From Acinetobacter lwoffii (GTDB taxonomy: Bacteria > Pseudomonadota > Gammaproteobacteria > Pseudomonadales > Moraxellaceae), in the NCBI RefSeq assembly GCF_024129435.1, contig NZ_JAMXXN010000011.1, forward strand, positions 1 to 64,000: a stretch of 64,000 bases of DNA, given 5' to 3'. Under the pieces are notes generated by a model that saw only the letters and a program-made list of their open reading frames with translations, had not been told where the DNA came from and ran no database searches. Below are positions 27,966 through 36,789 of this stretch, in pieces (position 1 is the first letter of the stretch; the number at the start of each line of letters is the position of its first letter). The translations under genes and the position numbers were made by a program.

Positions 27966-28283
27966 ATGGCCTGGATCGTACTTATTCTTGCGGGTATTTT
28001 TGAAATCGTTTGGGCATATTCGATGAAGCTGTCTGAAGGATTTACCAGACTTACCCCAAGTATTATTACCATTGTCTTCATGGTACTGAGTTTTGCTTTA
28101 CTGGCTTATGCGATGCGTACTTTGCCGCTAGGTACAGCCTATACGATCTGGACCGGGATTGGTGCAGTGGGTTCATTTCTCATCGGTATTTGGGTTTTGG
28201 GTGAACCCGCTACAGCGTTGCGTATGCTGGCTGCCGTACTCATCATTTCCGGTCTGGTGCTGATGAAAGTATCCTCTTCATAA
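27966..28283 (+). CDS. gdx: Guanidinium exporter Gdx (SugE), small multidrug resistance family
   Basis: 105-aa four-helix SMR protein that works as a dual-topology dimer exchanging guanidinium for protons. The conserved glutamate is in AGIFEIVWAYSMKLSEGF (Glu13). SugE/Gdx-type signatures include the W-A-Y after the Glu and AYTIWTGIGAVGSFLIGIWVLGE. The strong AAAGGAGGAGG ribosome-binding site lies directly after a guanidine-II riboswitch, which supports guanidinium rather than drugs as substrate. Confidence 0.93.
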   Translation: MAWIVLILAGIFEIVWAYSMKLSEGFTRLTPSIITIVFMVLSFALLAYAMRTLPLGTAYTIWTGIGAVGSFLIGIWVLGEPATALRMLAAVLIISGLVLMKVSSS

Positions 28284-28356
28284 TTTGTTTCTGCTTGTCT
28301 CGGTGAACTGGGTTAATATAGAAAATGAACTCCAGCGATTGGGACAGGGCGCCATC

Positions 28357-28839
28357 ATGAACTTAAGTTATCTCTATATGGATTCTCCCGTAGGTCAGCT
28401 ACAACTGGTCGCGAATGAAATCGCGCTGGTAGCCGTGCTTTGGGACTGTGAACAGCCGAATCGGGTGAAACTGGCGACCTTGGTTGAAGATCCGCAGCAT
28501 CCGGTTTTGATTGAAACCAGACGTCAGCTTCAGGAATATTTTGCTGGTCAGCGCAATGTTTTTGACCTGCCTTTGGACTTTGCAGGTACTGATTTTCAGA
28601 AAAAGGTTTGGCAGGTGCTACTGAATATTCCCTACGGACAGACGCGAAGCTATCGCGACATTGCTGAACAGGTGGGTAATATCAAGGCTGTACGCGCCGT
28701 GGGTGCAGCCAATGGCAAAAACCCGATTTCGATTATTGCACCCTGTCATCGGGTGATTGGTCGCAGTGGCAAGCTGGTAGGATTTGCCGGCGGTTTGGAT
28801 AAAAAAGAAATCCTGTTAAATATTGAGCAGACGCATTAA
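28357..28839 (+). CDS. ogt: Methylated-DNA--protein-cysteine methyltransferase (Ogt type)
   Basis: 160-aa suicide DNA-repair protein removing O6-alkylguanine. The acceptor is Cys130 in IIAPCHRVIG. The DNA-binding arginine helix SYRDIAEQVGNIKAVRAVGAANGKNP and the final FAGGLDKKEILL motif are intact. The N-terminal domain is short, without the Ada zinc domain. The start at 28357 is chosen because homology begins there; the frame is open upstream to 28285. A 3' neighbour encodes a NERD protein. Confidence 0.93.
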   Translation: MNLSYLYMDSPVGQLQLVANEIALVAVLWDCEQPNRVKLATLVEDPQHPVLIETRRQLQEYFAGQRNVFDLPLDFAGTDFQKKVWQVLLNIPYGQTRSYRDIAEQVGNIKAVRAVGAANGKNPISIIAPCHRVIGRSGKLVGFAGGLDKKEILLNIEQTH

Positions 28840-28873
28840 TATTTAAACACTTAAAATAAATGAAAATTAGAAT

Positions 28874-29536
28874 ATGGAACATTCTACGATACAGCTATTA
28901 AGTCCACTCTGGTCCAGCTTAGGATGGATTCTTCTGCTTTTCTTTGGCGTGATGATTTTTAAATTATTCAAGCCATTTTTAAAAGGGAAATTAGGAGAAT
29001 TTGCGGTTGCTGCCCATGTCAAACTGTATTTAAAAGATCCTCAATATATTCTGCTCAATGATTTGACTCTTCCAGACGGGATGGGCGCGACCACGCAGAT
29101 CGATCATCTGTTATTAAGTCCTTATGGCATTTTTGTGATTGAGACCAAAAACTATAAAGGCTGGATATTTGGAAACGAGCGACAAAAAACCTGGACCCAG
29201 AAAATCTATAAAAACAGTTATAAATTTCAGAATCCGATTCATCAGAACTATAAGCACATCAAAGTATTGGAGCAGCTACTGGCAGATATTGTGGAACCGG
29301 ACCTTTTGCATTCTGTGATTGTATTTATGCCGGATGCTGTGTTTAAAACACCGATGCCAAATCATGTATTTCGGGGTGCAGGCTGGATCGACTATGTGAA
29401 AAGTTTTGATCAGCAGATGATTTCTGAAACGAAATTAAAACGGATACAACTGCGGCTAGAAAAAGAAGTTTTAGAAAAATCCTGGAAAACTAATCGGGAA
29501 CACGTAGAAAATTTAAAGCAGCATAAGCAGTCATAA
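28874..29536 (+). CDS. NERD (nuclease-related) domain membrane protein
   Basis: 220-aa protein with one N-terminal hydrophobic segment (residues ~15-36) and a NERD domain. The nuclease-like core is visible: GE at 41-42, TQIDHLLLSPYGIFVIETKNYKGWIFG with Asp77, Glu90 and Lys92. That is a D-ExK arrangement of the restriction-endonuclease fold. A basic helical tail (residues 185-220) follows. Function of stand-alone NERD proteins is not established; nuclease activity is inferred from the preserved residues. It ends at a terminator shared with dusC. Confidence 0.85.
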   Translation: MEHSTIQLLSPLWSSLGWILLLFFGVMIFKLFKPFLKGKLGEFAVAAHVKLYLKDPQYILLNDLTLPDGMGATTQIDHLLLSPYGIFVIETKNYKGWIFGNERQKTWTQKIYKNSYKFQNPIHQNYKHIKVLEQLLADIVEPDLLHSVIVFMPDAVFKTPMPNHVFRGAGWIDYVKSFDQQMISETKLKRIQLRLEKEVLEKSWKTNREHVENLKQHKQS

Positions 29537-29554
29537 GTTTTTTACGGACTCATA

Positions 29555-29587
29555 AAAAAAGCCTTTGAATCATTCAAAGGCTTTTTG
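29555..29587. terminator. Bidirectional terminator between the NERD gene and dusC
   Basis: Stem GCCTTTGA / TCAAAGGC with ATCAT loop, flanked by A-run and T-run, between convergent genes. Confidence 0.88.
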
Positions 29588-29590
29588 GTT

Positions 29591-30526
29591 TTAAATATTT
29601 GAAGCTTTCAGTTTTTCGGTAATCTCGGCCAGAACTTTAATCCGTTTTACTTCATCCCATAATGCTTTGGCTTCAGGATAATGTTTCGACATCATGCCGA
29701 GCCATTGCTTGTAACGACCGACCATCCCGATCTCAGTTTTGGCTGGGCCGTTGATAAAACGAATTTGTAGTTGCAGTAGTTCATTCCAGTTCATCAAAGG
29801 TGCATCCGAGTTTTGACGGATACATTGGGTCAGGTCGGGTGTAGTCACTGCACCACGGCCAATCATCAGATCTTCGCAACCGGATTCCAGACGGCACTGT
29901 TTGGCATCGGCATTGTTCCAGATTTCACCATTGGCGATCACATTGATCTTAAGTGTCTCACGAATCGGTTGTAGCTGGTCCCAGAATGCGGGCGGAGTAT
30001 AGCCATCGGCTTTGGTGCGCGCATGCACGGTGACCCAGGAAGCTCCGGCATCTTCAATAGCATGGGCATTTTCCAGCATGAAATTGCGGTCCATATAACC
30101 CAGACGCATTTTGGCGGAAACCGGAATATGCGCAGGGACGGCATCACGCACGGCTTTAACCAGCTCATGCACCACTTCTGGTTCATCGAGCAGGACTGAG
30201 CCACCGCGATGACGGTTCACAGTTTTGGCCGGACAGCCAAAATTCATGTCAATTGCCGGTGCACCCATGGCTGCCACTTTGGCGGCATTCGCTGCCAGCA
30301 TCTCCGGATTATTTCCTAAGAATTGGACATGTACCGGTGTACCTGCCGCCGTCTTGCCATCATTCAACAGTTCCGGGCAGTAAGTATGATAAATATGATC
30401 GGGCAGAAGGGAATCGGTGACACGGATAAACTCGGTCACACACCAGTCAAAGCTACCTACGGATGTCAGCACATCACGCATAATCGGATCGGTTAAGCCT
30501 TCCATGGGAGCAAGCACAAGTTTCAA
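29591..30526 (-). CDS. dusC: tRNA-dihydrouridine(16) synthase DusC
   Basis: FMN enzyme (311 aa) that reduces U16 in the tRNA D-loop. The DusC subgroup is indicated by LAPMEGLTDPIMRDVLT at the N-terminus and NFGCPAKTVNRHRGGS with the catalytic Cys98. KMRLGY and the VTVHARTKADGY block (with the His and Arg that bind phosphate) follow, then IGRGAVTTPDL. The start codon is TTG (30524-30526), with AGGTG about 9 bases upstream; no ATG gives a full-length protein, so a non-ATG start is real. Confidence 0.93.
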   Translation of the reverse strand: MKLVLAPMEGLTDPIMRDVLTSVGSFDWCVTEFIRVTDSLLPDHIYHTYCPELLNDGKTAAGTPVHVQFLGNNPEMLAANAAKVAAMGAPAIDMNFGCPAKTVNRHRGGSVLLDEPEVVHELVKAVRDAVPAHIPVSAKMRLGYMDRNFMLENAHAIEDAGASWVTVHARTKADGYTPPAFWDQLQPIRETLKINVIANGEIWNNADAKQCRLESGCEDLMIGRGAVTTPDLTQCIRQNSDAPLMNWNELLQLQIRFINGPAKTEIGMVGRYKQWLGMMSKHYPEAKALWDEVKRIKVLAEITEKLKASNI

Positions 30527-30641
30527 CGGTGCACACCTGTAAATTTAAAACGGTGTTATACGTTTTTTTAGGCAGCCTGTCTAGGCTGGATGGGAATTGA
30601 ATGATGAGTACCTGAAAATTGAACTTTTTGGGCTGATATAA

Positions 30642-30675
30642 AAAGGCCCTTAATGTAGATTAAAGGCCTTTAAAA
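30642..30675 (-). terminator. Terminator of the MFS transporter gene
   Basis: On the minus strand the stem AAAGGCCTTTAAT / ATTAAGGGCCTTT is followed by a short T-rich tail, about 40 bases after the MFS stop. Confidence 0.65.
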
Positions 30676-30711
30676 GTGAAGCTTAAGAAGGTTTAGCAAT
30701 ATCCAGCCATT

Positions 30712-32151
30712 TTAGTCAGCCAGTTTCTCGACTTTCATACTCTCACGATAATACTGACAGCCCTTGTACAACAGGAAGCAGCCAATCAATCCGGCAATCG
30801 CATTGACGATCGAGATTGAGTTACCAACCATTAATGTGTTTTGGAAATATTTATCCGTGATTAACGCCACTGCGGTGGTTCCGACACCTAAGGCAATCAG
30901 GTTTGAAACCAGCAGGAACTTTGCAGATACCTGTGCGCGTAGCTGGTTTGGTGTCAGCATTTGCGTAGCAGCTGCCGATGCAGGAATCGGGAAAGTGGAG
31001 AAGAACATCGCCACAAAAATCAGCGCAAATGAAAGCTGCATATTATCGACCTGAGTAAACAGCACACTCGGAATAATCAGCGCCGCACAGCCAATCGCAC
31101 CAGTACGAATTGCAGCATCGCTATAGCCACGTTTCGAGAAGAAGTCGATCAACCAGCCACAGAACAAGGCACCTGAAGTATTCGCGATCAAAATAATCGT
31201 ACCGAGGATATAACCGGTTTGACTCGCATCCAGACCGAAATTACGCATGTAATAGGCAGGTGCCCAGCCCAGTAGCGAATACAACATCATGGTATAAAAA
31301 GAAAAGCCAATAAAATGACAGAAGAAGGTCTTTTTATGTGTCTTGATAAAACCGATCGAATTTTTGAAAGAGGCTTTAATGACCTGGCCATCCTGACCGA
31401 CTTTCATGCCCTTACGTGCAGGTTCACGCACCGTCAGCACCATGAGTAGAGCCAGCAATACGCCCGGTAGACCCACAATCATAAAGGTGAGTTGCCAGGT
31501 TTTCACTTCACCAATGAGAGGTAAAGCTACGAAGCTGACATCTTTTAGCAGGCCAATCACATAGCCGCCAATCAGGAAAGCTAAACCCGAACCAATAAAG
31601 GCACCAATCGCATATACCCCGAGTGCACGGCCTAATTTATCTTTCGGAAATAAGTCGGCAACGATTGAATAAAAGGCAGGGGAAAGCGCAGCTTCACCGG
31701 CACCCACACTCAAACGTGCAATAAACATTTGAATAAAGTTTTTACTGAGACCACAAGCCGCTGTGGCAAGACTCCAAAACGCAATCCCGGTTGCAATGAT
31801 TTTAATCCGGGACTTTCGATCCGCCAATGCTGCGATGGGCAGACCCATAATGGCATAAAACAAGGAGAAGGCCAGACCCTGTAACAGGCTGAACTGGGTA
31901 TCGCTCAGCATTAAATCGGCTTTAATCGGTTCAATCATGAGCGATAAAATTTGACGGTCTACAAATGACAGAATGTAAGCCACCATACAAATGACCACCA
32001 CATACCATTGATAGGTGCTGCTTTCCGGTGGCGGTTCAATCTGTTCAGACAGCGGCACAGCCGTTTCTGTCGGTGTAGGCTCAAAATTTTGATTTGTTGG
32101 TTGAATCGTCCTTTCAACCATTTCTAGGTTCAGCGATTTATCATTCATCAT
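30712..32151 (-). CDS. MFS transporter (spinster-like), next to the phenylacetate cluster
   Basis: 479-aa major facilitator protein with a ~45-residue soluble N-terminus and about 12 membrane segments. MFS motif A variants are present (ADRKSRIKI after TM2), and TM1 ends in SFVDRQILSLM, the charged pattern of the spinster/aromatic-acid-type subfamily. CAGGA lies ahead of the start. It is adjacent to paaZ in the same orientation, and its upstream region shares a GTATCGT-type motif with the paaA-paaZ control region. It may therefore import phenylacetate or a related aromatic acid; that is inference and the substrate is unproven. Confidence 0.85.
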   Translation of the reverse strand: MMNDKSLNLEMVERTIQPTNQNFEPTPTETAVPLSEQIEPPPESSTYQWYVVVICMVAYILSFVDRQILSLMIEPIKADLMLSDTQFSLLQGLAFSLFYAIMGLPIAALADRKSRIKIIATGIAFWSLATAACGLSKNFIQMFIARLSVGAGEAALSPAFYSIVADLFPKDKLGRALGVYAIGAFIGSGLAFLIGGYVIGLLKDVSFVALPLIGEVKTWQLTFMIVGLPGVLLALLMVLTVREPARKGMKVGQDGQVIKASFKNSIGFIKTHKKTFFCHFIGFSFYTMMLYSLLGWAPAYYMRNFGLDASQTGYILGTIILIANTSGALFCGWLIDFFSKRGYSDAAIRTGAIGCAALIIPSVLFTQVDNMQLSFALIFVAMFFSTFPIPASAAATQMLTPNQLRAQVSAKFLLVSNLIALGVGTTAVALITDKYFQNTLMVGNSISIVNAIAGLIGCFLLYKGCQYYRESMKVEKLAD

Positions 32152-32215
32152 GCAACATCCTGTGCTGATCGTTTGAGATATTTATTTGATACTTTTAATA
32201 TGCTTGTTATTTTTA

Positions 32216-32234
32216 TATTGTATCGTATTTAATT
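32216..32234. promoter_or_regulatory. Candidate PaaX-type operator upstream of the MFS gene
   Basis: GTATCGTATTTAATT here is nearly the same as GTATCGTTTTAATTT at 34671-34685 in front of paaA. On the minus strand the site overlaps the TACAATATAA sequence that could be the MFS gene -10 region. Confidence 0.35.
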
Positions 32235-32302
32235 AATCTAGAGCCTAAATAGAGAGACGTCAATCTGTTTTTAAAAATAGATACAAATAATTTTTAAAGG
32301 CA

Positions 32303-32336
32303 AAAAAAAGGAATCATAATGAGTCCTTTTTTTGAG
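32303..32336 (-). terminator. Terminator of paaZ
   Basis: The arms AAAAAAAGGA and TCCTTTTTTT close an imperfect stem-loop located ~10 bases after the paaZ stop on the minus strand; the transcript would end in a U-run. Confidence 0.75.
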
Positions 32337-32345
32337 TTTAAATTT

Positions 32346-34457
32346 TTAGCCACGCTCAACCAGCGTTAAAATATCGTAGGTTGCAACCAGTTCATTGCGT
32401 TGGTTTTTTACTTTAATATCCCAGACCACGACACCATGTGGCTTCTGTGCCGGATCGCGCAGTGCTTTTGGAGTTTTCTGCTTACAGGTCAGTTCTACCT
32501 GAATGGTATCGCCAATTTTCACCGGTTCTACAAAGCGCAAGTTGTCCATGCCATAGTTGGCAATGACTGGGCCCTGGGCGGCATCAACGAATAAACCGGC
32601 TGCGGCAGACACCACGAAATAGCCATGTGCCACACGTTCACCAAACAGGGATTCTGCTGCAGCAATCTTGTCCATATGCGCATAGAAGTGATCACCGCTC
32701 AGGCAGCCGAAATTCACCAGATCCGCTTCGGTCACGCTACGTCGTGCTGTCAGCAAACGTTCGCCGATACGCAATTCATCAAATGATTTTTTAAAAGGAT
32801 GGACTCGGTCTTCAAAGACCTGAGCGCCGGCAGTCCAGCTATGGCCGACTTGGGTCATGGCATTAGGTGAACCTTGAATCGCAGTACGTTGCATATAATG
32901 TTTGACTGCACGCAAGCCGCCCAGTTCCTCACCGCCACCAGCACGTCCCGGTCCGCCATGAACTAGCAAAGGTAGTGGCGAACCATGTCCGGTACTTTCT
33001 TTGGCACTTTCAGCATCCAGAATGTGGACACGTCCATGCCATGGTGCAATTTTGCTCAGCAGTTGTTCAATATTTTCATCGGTATTGCGTACAATCGATG
33101 CGACCAGGCTACCTTCGCCACGTGCCACCAAGTCAGCCAGCTGAGCCAGGTCAGTATATGGCATTAAAGTCACTACAGGTCCAAAGGCTTCAATCTTATG
33201 AATATTTTCTGCCTGATCCGGTGCTTTGCAGACCAATACGGTTGGTGGATAACATGCGGATTTCTCTGTATTTTGTACTTGAATCTTAAAGTCCTGACGC
33301 AAGTGGCTACCGAATACGATTTCTGCATTTTGACTGAGCTGTTCAACTTTTGCAGCGACATCATGTTTCTGTTTGACGCTGGCCAAAGCACCCATCGTCA
33401 CGCCTTCCTGAGCCGGATCGCCCACGACCACTTTTTTTAGTTTTTCAATCAGACGACTTTGTACTGTATCCAATAGCTCGGCTGGCACAAAAGCACGACG
33501 AATGGCAGTACATTTTTGTCCAGCTTTGGTGGTTATTTCACGGAAAACTTCACGGACAAATAAATCAATCGTTTCATCATTAGCTTGCGCCGTCAAAATC
33601 GCACTGTTGACCGAGTCTGCTTCCATGGTGAATGGAATCGAGTAGGCATTTAAGTGTGGATGCGAACGCAGTTTTTGCCCTGTTGAAGCAGAACCGGTAA
33701 AAGTGACCGTATCTTGAGGATTTAAATGATCAAATAAATCATAGACCTGTCCGCAAATGAGCTGCAGTGAACCTTCTGGCAAGAAACCGCTTTCATGAAT
33801 GGCTTTAACTACGGCATGAGTCAGCTCGGCACCTTCGGTCGCCGGTTTGACAATACAGGGTACGCCTGCCAGCAGTGTCGGTGCGATTTTTTCCAGCATG
33901 CCCCAGATCGGAAAGTTAAAGGCATTGATATGCACGGCGACACCGGCTTTAGGCGTCAGAATATGTTTCGCGCCAAAGCTACCTTGCTTAGAAAGAGGAA
34001 TCCAGGCATCTTCGACCCATGCTGTTTCATCACTCAGTTCACGACGCACCAAACTCGAATAGGCATATAAGGTGCCAATCCCGCCTTCAATATCAATCCA
34101 GGCATCTTTACGGGTACAGCCGGTTGCTTTGGCAAGCTCATAAAAGTCTTCTTTGCGTTCCATCAAATACTGAGCCACTTGCTTCAGTGCATTGGCACGT
34201 TGATGGAAGGTCCATGTGGCAATAGTCGCGCCTTTTTGTTTGGCATACTTCACCACGGCTTGGGTATCGATGCCCTGACTGCCGACCTGATAAACCGCTT
34301 CACAGCTAATGGCATGATAAACCGTACGTAAATCGGCTTGAGTTGTATATTCCTGACCGCAGATTAATGAGCTTAAGCTTTTGATGGCAATAGGATTATG
34401 AGTTGATTCAGTATCTTGATAATCCGTTGTGCTTGAGCTGCTGTCTAACTCTAACAT
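32346..34457 (-). CDS. paaZ: Bifunctional oxepin-CoA hydrolase / 3-oxo-5,6-dehydrosuberyl-CoA semialdehyde dehydrogenase PaaZ
   Basis: 703-aa fusion that opens the oxepin-CoA ring and oxidises the resulting aldehyde with NADP. The N-terminal aldehyde dehydrogenase domain (residues ~25-530) has the glutamate in TMEADSVNSAI (Glu279) and nucleophile Cys316 in KAGQKCTAIRRA. The C-terminal MaoC/hotdog hydratase domain (~555-700) carries the GDHFYAHMD active-site motif. About 20 extra low-complexity residues precede the usual N-terminus. GGAG sits 8 bases before the ATG. Divergent from paaA with 262 bases between, the shared control region. Confidence 0.96.
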   Translation of the reverse strand: MLELDSSSSTTDYQDTESTHNPIAIKSLSSLICGQEYTTQADLRTVYHAISCEAVYQVGSQGIDTQAVVKYAKQKGATIATWTFHQRANALKQVAQYLMERKEDFYELAKATGCTRKDAWIDIEGGIGTLYAYSSLVRRELSDETAWVEDAWIPLSKQGSFGAKHILTPKAGVAVHINAFNFPIWGMLEKIAPTLLAGVPCIVKPATEGAELTHAVVKAIHESGFLPEGSLQLICGQVYDLFDHLNPQDTVTFTGSASTGQKLRSHPHLNAYSIPFTMEADSVNSAILTAQANDETIDLFVREVFREITTKAGQKCTAIRRAFVPAELLDTVQSRLIEKLKKVVVGDPAQEGVTMGALASVKQKHDVAAKVEQLSQNAEIVFGSHLRQDFKIQVQNTEKSACYPPTVLVCKAPDQAENIHKIEAFGPVVTLMPYTDLAQLADLVARGEGSLVASIVRNTDENIEQLLSKIAPWHGRVHILDAESAKESTGHGSPLPLLVHGGPGRAGGGEELGGLRAVKHYMQRTAIQGSPNAMTQVGHSWTAGAQVFEDRVHPFKKSFDELRIGERLLTARRSVTEADLVNFGCLSGDHFYAHMDKIAAAESLFGERVAHGYFVVSAAAGLFVDAAQGPVIANYGMDNLRFVEPVKIGDTIQVELTCKQKTPKALRDPAQKPHGVVVWDIKVKNQRNELVATYDILTLVERG

Positions 34458-34470
34458 TGTAAAAACTCCA

Positions 34471-34485
34471 TTTATGATACGTTTT
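34471..34485. promoter_or_regulatory. Candidate PaaX operator near the paaZ start
   Basis: TTTATGATACGTTTT resembles the TGATTC-containing 15-bp PaaX box known from E. coli (two differences from the consensus as I recall it). It lies 14-28 bases upstream of the paaZ ATG, overlapping a possible -10 region on the minus strand. Confidence 0.4.
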
Positions 34486-34656
34486 GAGATGTATTTTAAT
34501 TTTGATGTTTCATAATTTGTGTTGAAAAATTGAAAATGTCAATCATAAATCTGTGTTTAAAATTGCATAACAATAAAATAAAAAATATTAAATTATATAA
34601 AACAAATATTTAGTGAAAATAAAGGATAAAAATTAAATGATACCAATAAATAGATA

Positions 34657-34685
34657 TTGATTTTAATTTCGTATCGTTTTAATTT
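34657..34685 (+). promoter_or_regulatory. Candidate paaA promoter with embedded operator
   Basis: TTGATT (34657-34662), a 17-base spacer and TAATTT (34680-34685) make a weak sigma-70 promoter 34 bases before the paaA ATG. The CGTATCG motif shared with the other candidate PaaX sites sits in the spacer, where a bound repressor would block polymerase. Confidence 0.4.
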
Positions 34686-34719
34686 GGGTGTATCAACACT
34701 TGAGATAAGTGAGGGAACA

Positions 34720-35664
34720 ATGAATAACCAACAACAAATCTTCGATCAAAAGATTGAAAAGGATATTTCCATCGAGCCGAAGGACTGGATGCCGGATGCT
34801 TATCGTAAGACCTTGATTCGTCAGATCGGTCAGCACGCACACTCTGAAGTGGTGGGCATGTTGCCGGAAGGCAACTGGATTACCCGTGCACCGACCTTAA
34901 AACGAAAAGCCGTGCTGATGGCAAAAGTTCAGGATGAAGCCGGTCATGCGTTGTATCTGTACAGTGCTGCAGAAACCCTGGGGGCGGATCGTGACGACAT
35001 GATGGATAAACTGATTGCCGGTCGCATGAAATATTCTTCAATTTTCAACTATCCAACCCTGAGCTGGGCCGATGTTGCCGCGATTGGCTGGCTGGTAGAT
35101 GGTGCAGCAATTGTCAATCAGGTTGCGCTGTGCCGTACATCTTATGGTCCTTATGCCCGCGCTATGGTGCGTGTGTGTAAAGAAGAAAGTTTCCATCAGC
35201 GTCAGGGCTTTGAAGCCATGATGGAATTGGCCAATGGTACGCCGGAACAAAAGCAGATGGCACAGGATGCAGTGAACCGTTTCTGGTGGCCGGCACTGAT
35301 GATGTTTGGTCCAAGTGATGATAATTCACCGAACAGTGCACAAAGTATGCAGTGGAAAATTAAATTATTCAGCAACGATGAGCTACGTCAGAAATTTGTC
35401 GATAACACCGTGTCGCAAGTTTTGCAGCTGGGTTTAACCGTTCCAGATCCAGACCTCAAATTCAATGAAGCCACCGGACATTACGAATTTGGTGAAATCA
35501 ATTGGGATGAGTTTTTTGCGATTCTTGCAGGCAAGGGGCCGTGTAACCATGAGCGTATTGAAGCACGCCGCAAAGCTTGGGAAGGCGGCAAGTGGGTACG
35601 TGATTCCGCAGCTGTCTATGCTCAAAAACAGCAGCAACAGTCAGCAGCACAAAAAGTCGCTTAA
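34720..35664 (+). CDS. paaA: 1,2-phenylacetyl-CoA epoxidase, subunit PaaA
   Basis: Catalytic di-iron subunit (314 aa) of the multicomponent epoxidase that converts phenylacetyl-CoA to the ring-1,2-epoxide. Iron ligands are visible in [12 protein letters not shown] (Glu73, His76) and [15 protein letters not shown] (Glu155/156, His159). The start at 34720 follows GTGAGGGAACA, a strong ribosome-binding site; the frame is open upstream to 34657 but without homology. It heads the long paaABCDEFGHJK transcription unit. Confidence 0.97.
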   Translation: MNNQQQIFDQKIEKDISIEPKDWMPDAYRKTLIRQIGQHAHSEVVGMLPEGNWITRAPTLKRKAVLMAKVQDEAGHALYLYSAAETLGADRDDMMDKLIAGRMKYSSIFNYPTLSWADVAAIGWLVDGAAIVNQVALCRTSYGPYARAMVRVCKEESFHQRQGFEAMMELANGTPEQKQMAQDAVNRFWWPALMMFGPSDDNSPNSAQSMQWKIKLFSNDELRQKFVDNTVSQVLQLGLTVPDPDLKFNEATGHYEFGEINWDEFFAILAGKGPCNHERIEARRKAWEGGKWVRDSAAVYAQKQQQQSAAQKVA

Positions 35665-35697
35665 AAAATAGTTTGATCAATATAAGGAAATTTGCTC

Positions 35698-35988
35698 ATG
35701 AATAACAAAAATAACTGGTCACTTTATGAAGTATTTGTGCGTAGTAAACAGGGTCTAAGTCACCGTCATGTCGGCAGCCTGCGTGCACCGGATGAGGAAG
35801 TCGCACTACAAAATGCCCGCGATGTATATACCCGCCGCAATGAAGGGATCAGTATCTGGGTGGTGAAATCTGAATTGATTACCTCTTCACAGCCAGATGA
35901 AAAAGCAGAATTTTTTGAACCCGCTTTGGACAAGGTTTATCGCCATCCAACCTTTTATAACATTCCAGCTGGCATCGAGCATATGTAA
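35698..35988 (+). CDS. paaB: 1,2-phenylacetyl-CoA epoxidase, subunit PaaB
   Basis: Small (96 aa) structural subunit that bridges PaaAC heterodimers in the epoxidase. The family sequence WSLYEVFVRSKQGLSHRHVG, followed by APDEEVALQNARDVYTRR, is diagnostic. The ATG at 35698 has AAGGA about 10 bases upstream, while the TTG at 35692 is not needed. Lies 33 bases after paaA and 17 before paaC. Confidence 0.96.
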   Translation: MNNKNNWSLYEVFVRSKQGLSHRHVGSLRAPDEEVALQNARDVYTRRNEGISIWVVKSELITSSQPDEKAEFFEPALDKVYRHPTFYNIPAGIEHM

Positions 35989-36005
35989 AGGGAAAGGTGA
36001 AGAAT

Positions 36006-36761
36006 ATGACAAATCAAGTATTGGCAGAATTTCTTTTACATGTGGGTGACAGTCAACTGATCCTGTCTCATCGTTTGGCAGAGTGGTGTGGTCATGCACC
36101 TGAACTGGAGCTGGATATTGCCTTAGCCAATATCGGACTGGATTTATTGGGTCAGGCACGTACTGCCCTCAGTCTGGCGGGTGAAGTGGAAGGACAGGGC
36201 CGTGATGAAGACAAGCTGGCTTATTTCCGTACCGAACGTGAATACCGTAATTTGCTGCTGTGTGAACAGCCGAATGGTGACTTTGCCCAGACCCTGGTGC
36301 GCCAGTGGTTGATGGATCACTACCACGCTTTATTGTTTAGCGCCTTAAGTCAAAGTCAGCATGCTGAGTTGGCGGCTTTTGCAGTGAAATCACTCAAAGA
36401 AGTGAAATATCACCAGCGTTTTTCCACCACCTGGATGGAACGCTTAAGTTTAGGTACCGCAGAAGCGCATGAAAAAACCCAGCAAGGTTTAAACCAGTTA
36501 TGGCGTTTTACCGAGGAACTTTTTGTTCTGACGGCTGATGAAAGACAGTTGGTCGATAGCGGTGTCATTCCAGATATTGAAAATTTAAAAGCCCAGTGGC
36601 TGGAGACCATTACATCCGAGTTAGCGCGATTTGAATTAAGCCTGCCAGAGCTAGGCGCTTATCGCAGTGGGGCTAAACAGGGTTTACATACAGAACATCT
36701 CGGTTTTGTTTTGGCTGAACTGCAATACATGCAGCGCTCTTATCCAAACATGAACTGGTAA
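36006..36761 (+). CDS. paaC: 1,2-phenylacetyl-CoA epoxidase, subunit PaaC
   Basis: Structural ferritin-like subunit (251 aa) that forms the heterodimer with PaaA and stabilises it without a functional di-iron centre of its own. Family blocks: LLHVGDSQLILSHRLAEWCG, LANIGLDLLGQAR, REYRNLLLCEQPNGDFAQTL and the KEVKYHQRFSTTWMERL helix. The ATG at 36006 has AAAGGTGA 5 bases upstream, so it is preferred over the GTG at 35997. Confidence 0.96.
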   Translation: MTNQVLAEFLLHVGDSQLILSHRLAEWCGHAPELELDIALANIGLDLLGQARTALSLAGEVEGQGRDEDKLAYFRTEREYRNLLLCEQPNGDFAQTLVRQWLMDHYHALLFSALSQSQHAELAAFAVKSLKEVKYHQRFSTTWMERLSLGTAEAHEKTQQGLNQLWRFTEELFVLTADERQLVDSGVIPDIENLKAQWLETITSELARFELSLPELGAYRSGAKQGLHTEHLGFVLAELQYMQRSYPNMNW

Positions 36762-36789
36762 TTCGGCACAATCACAGGGAGTGAGTCGC

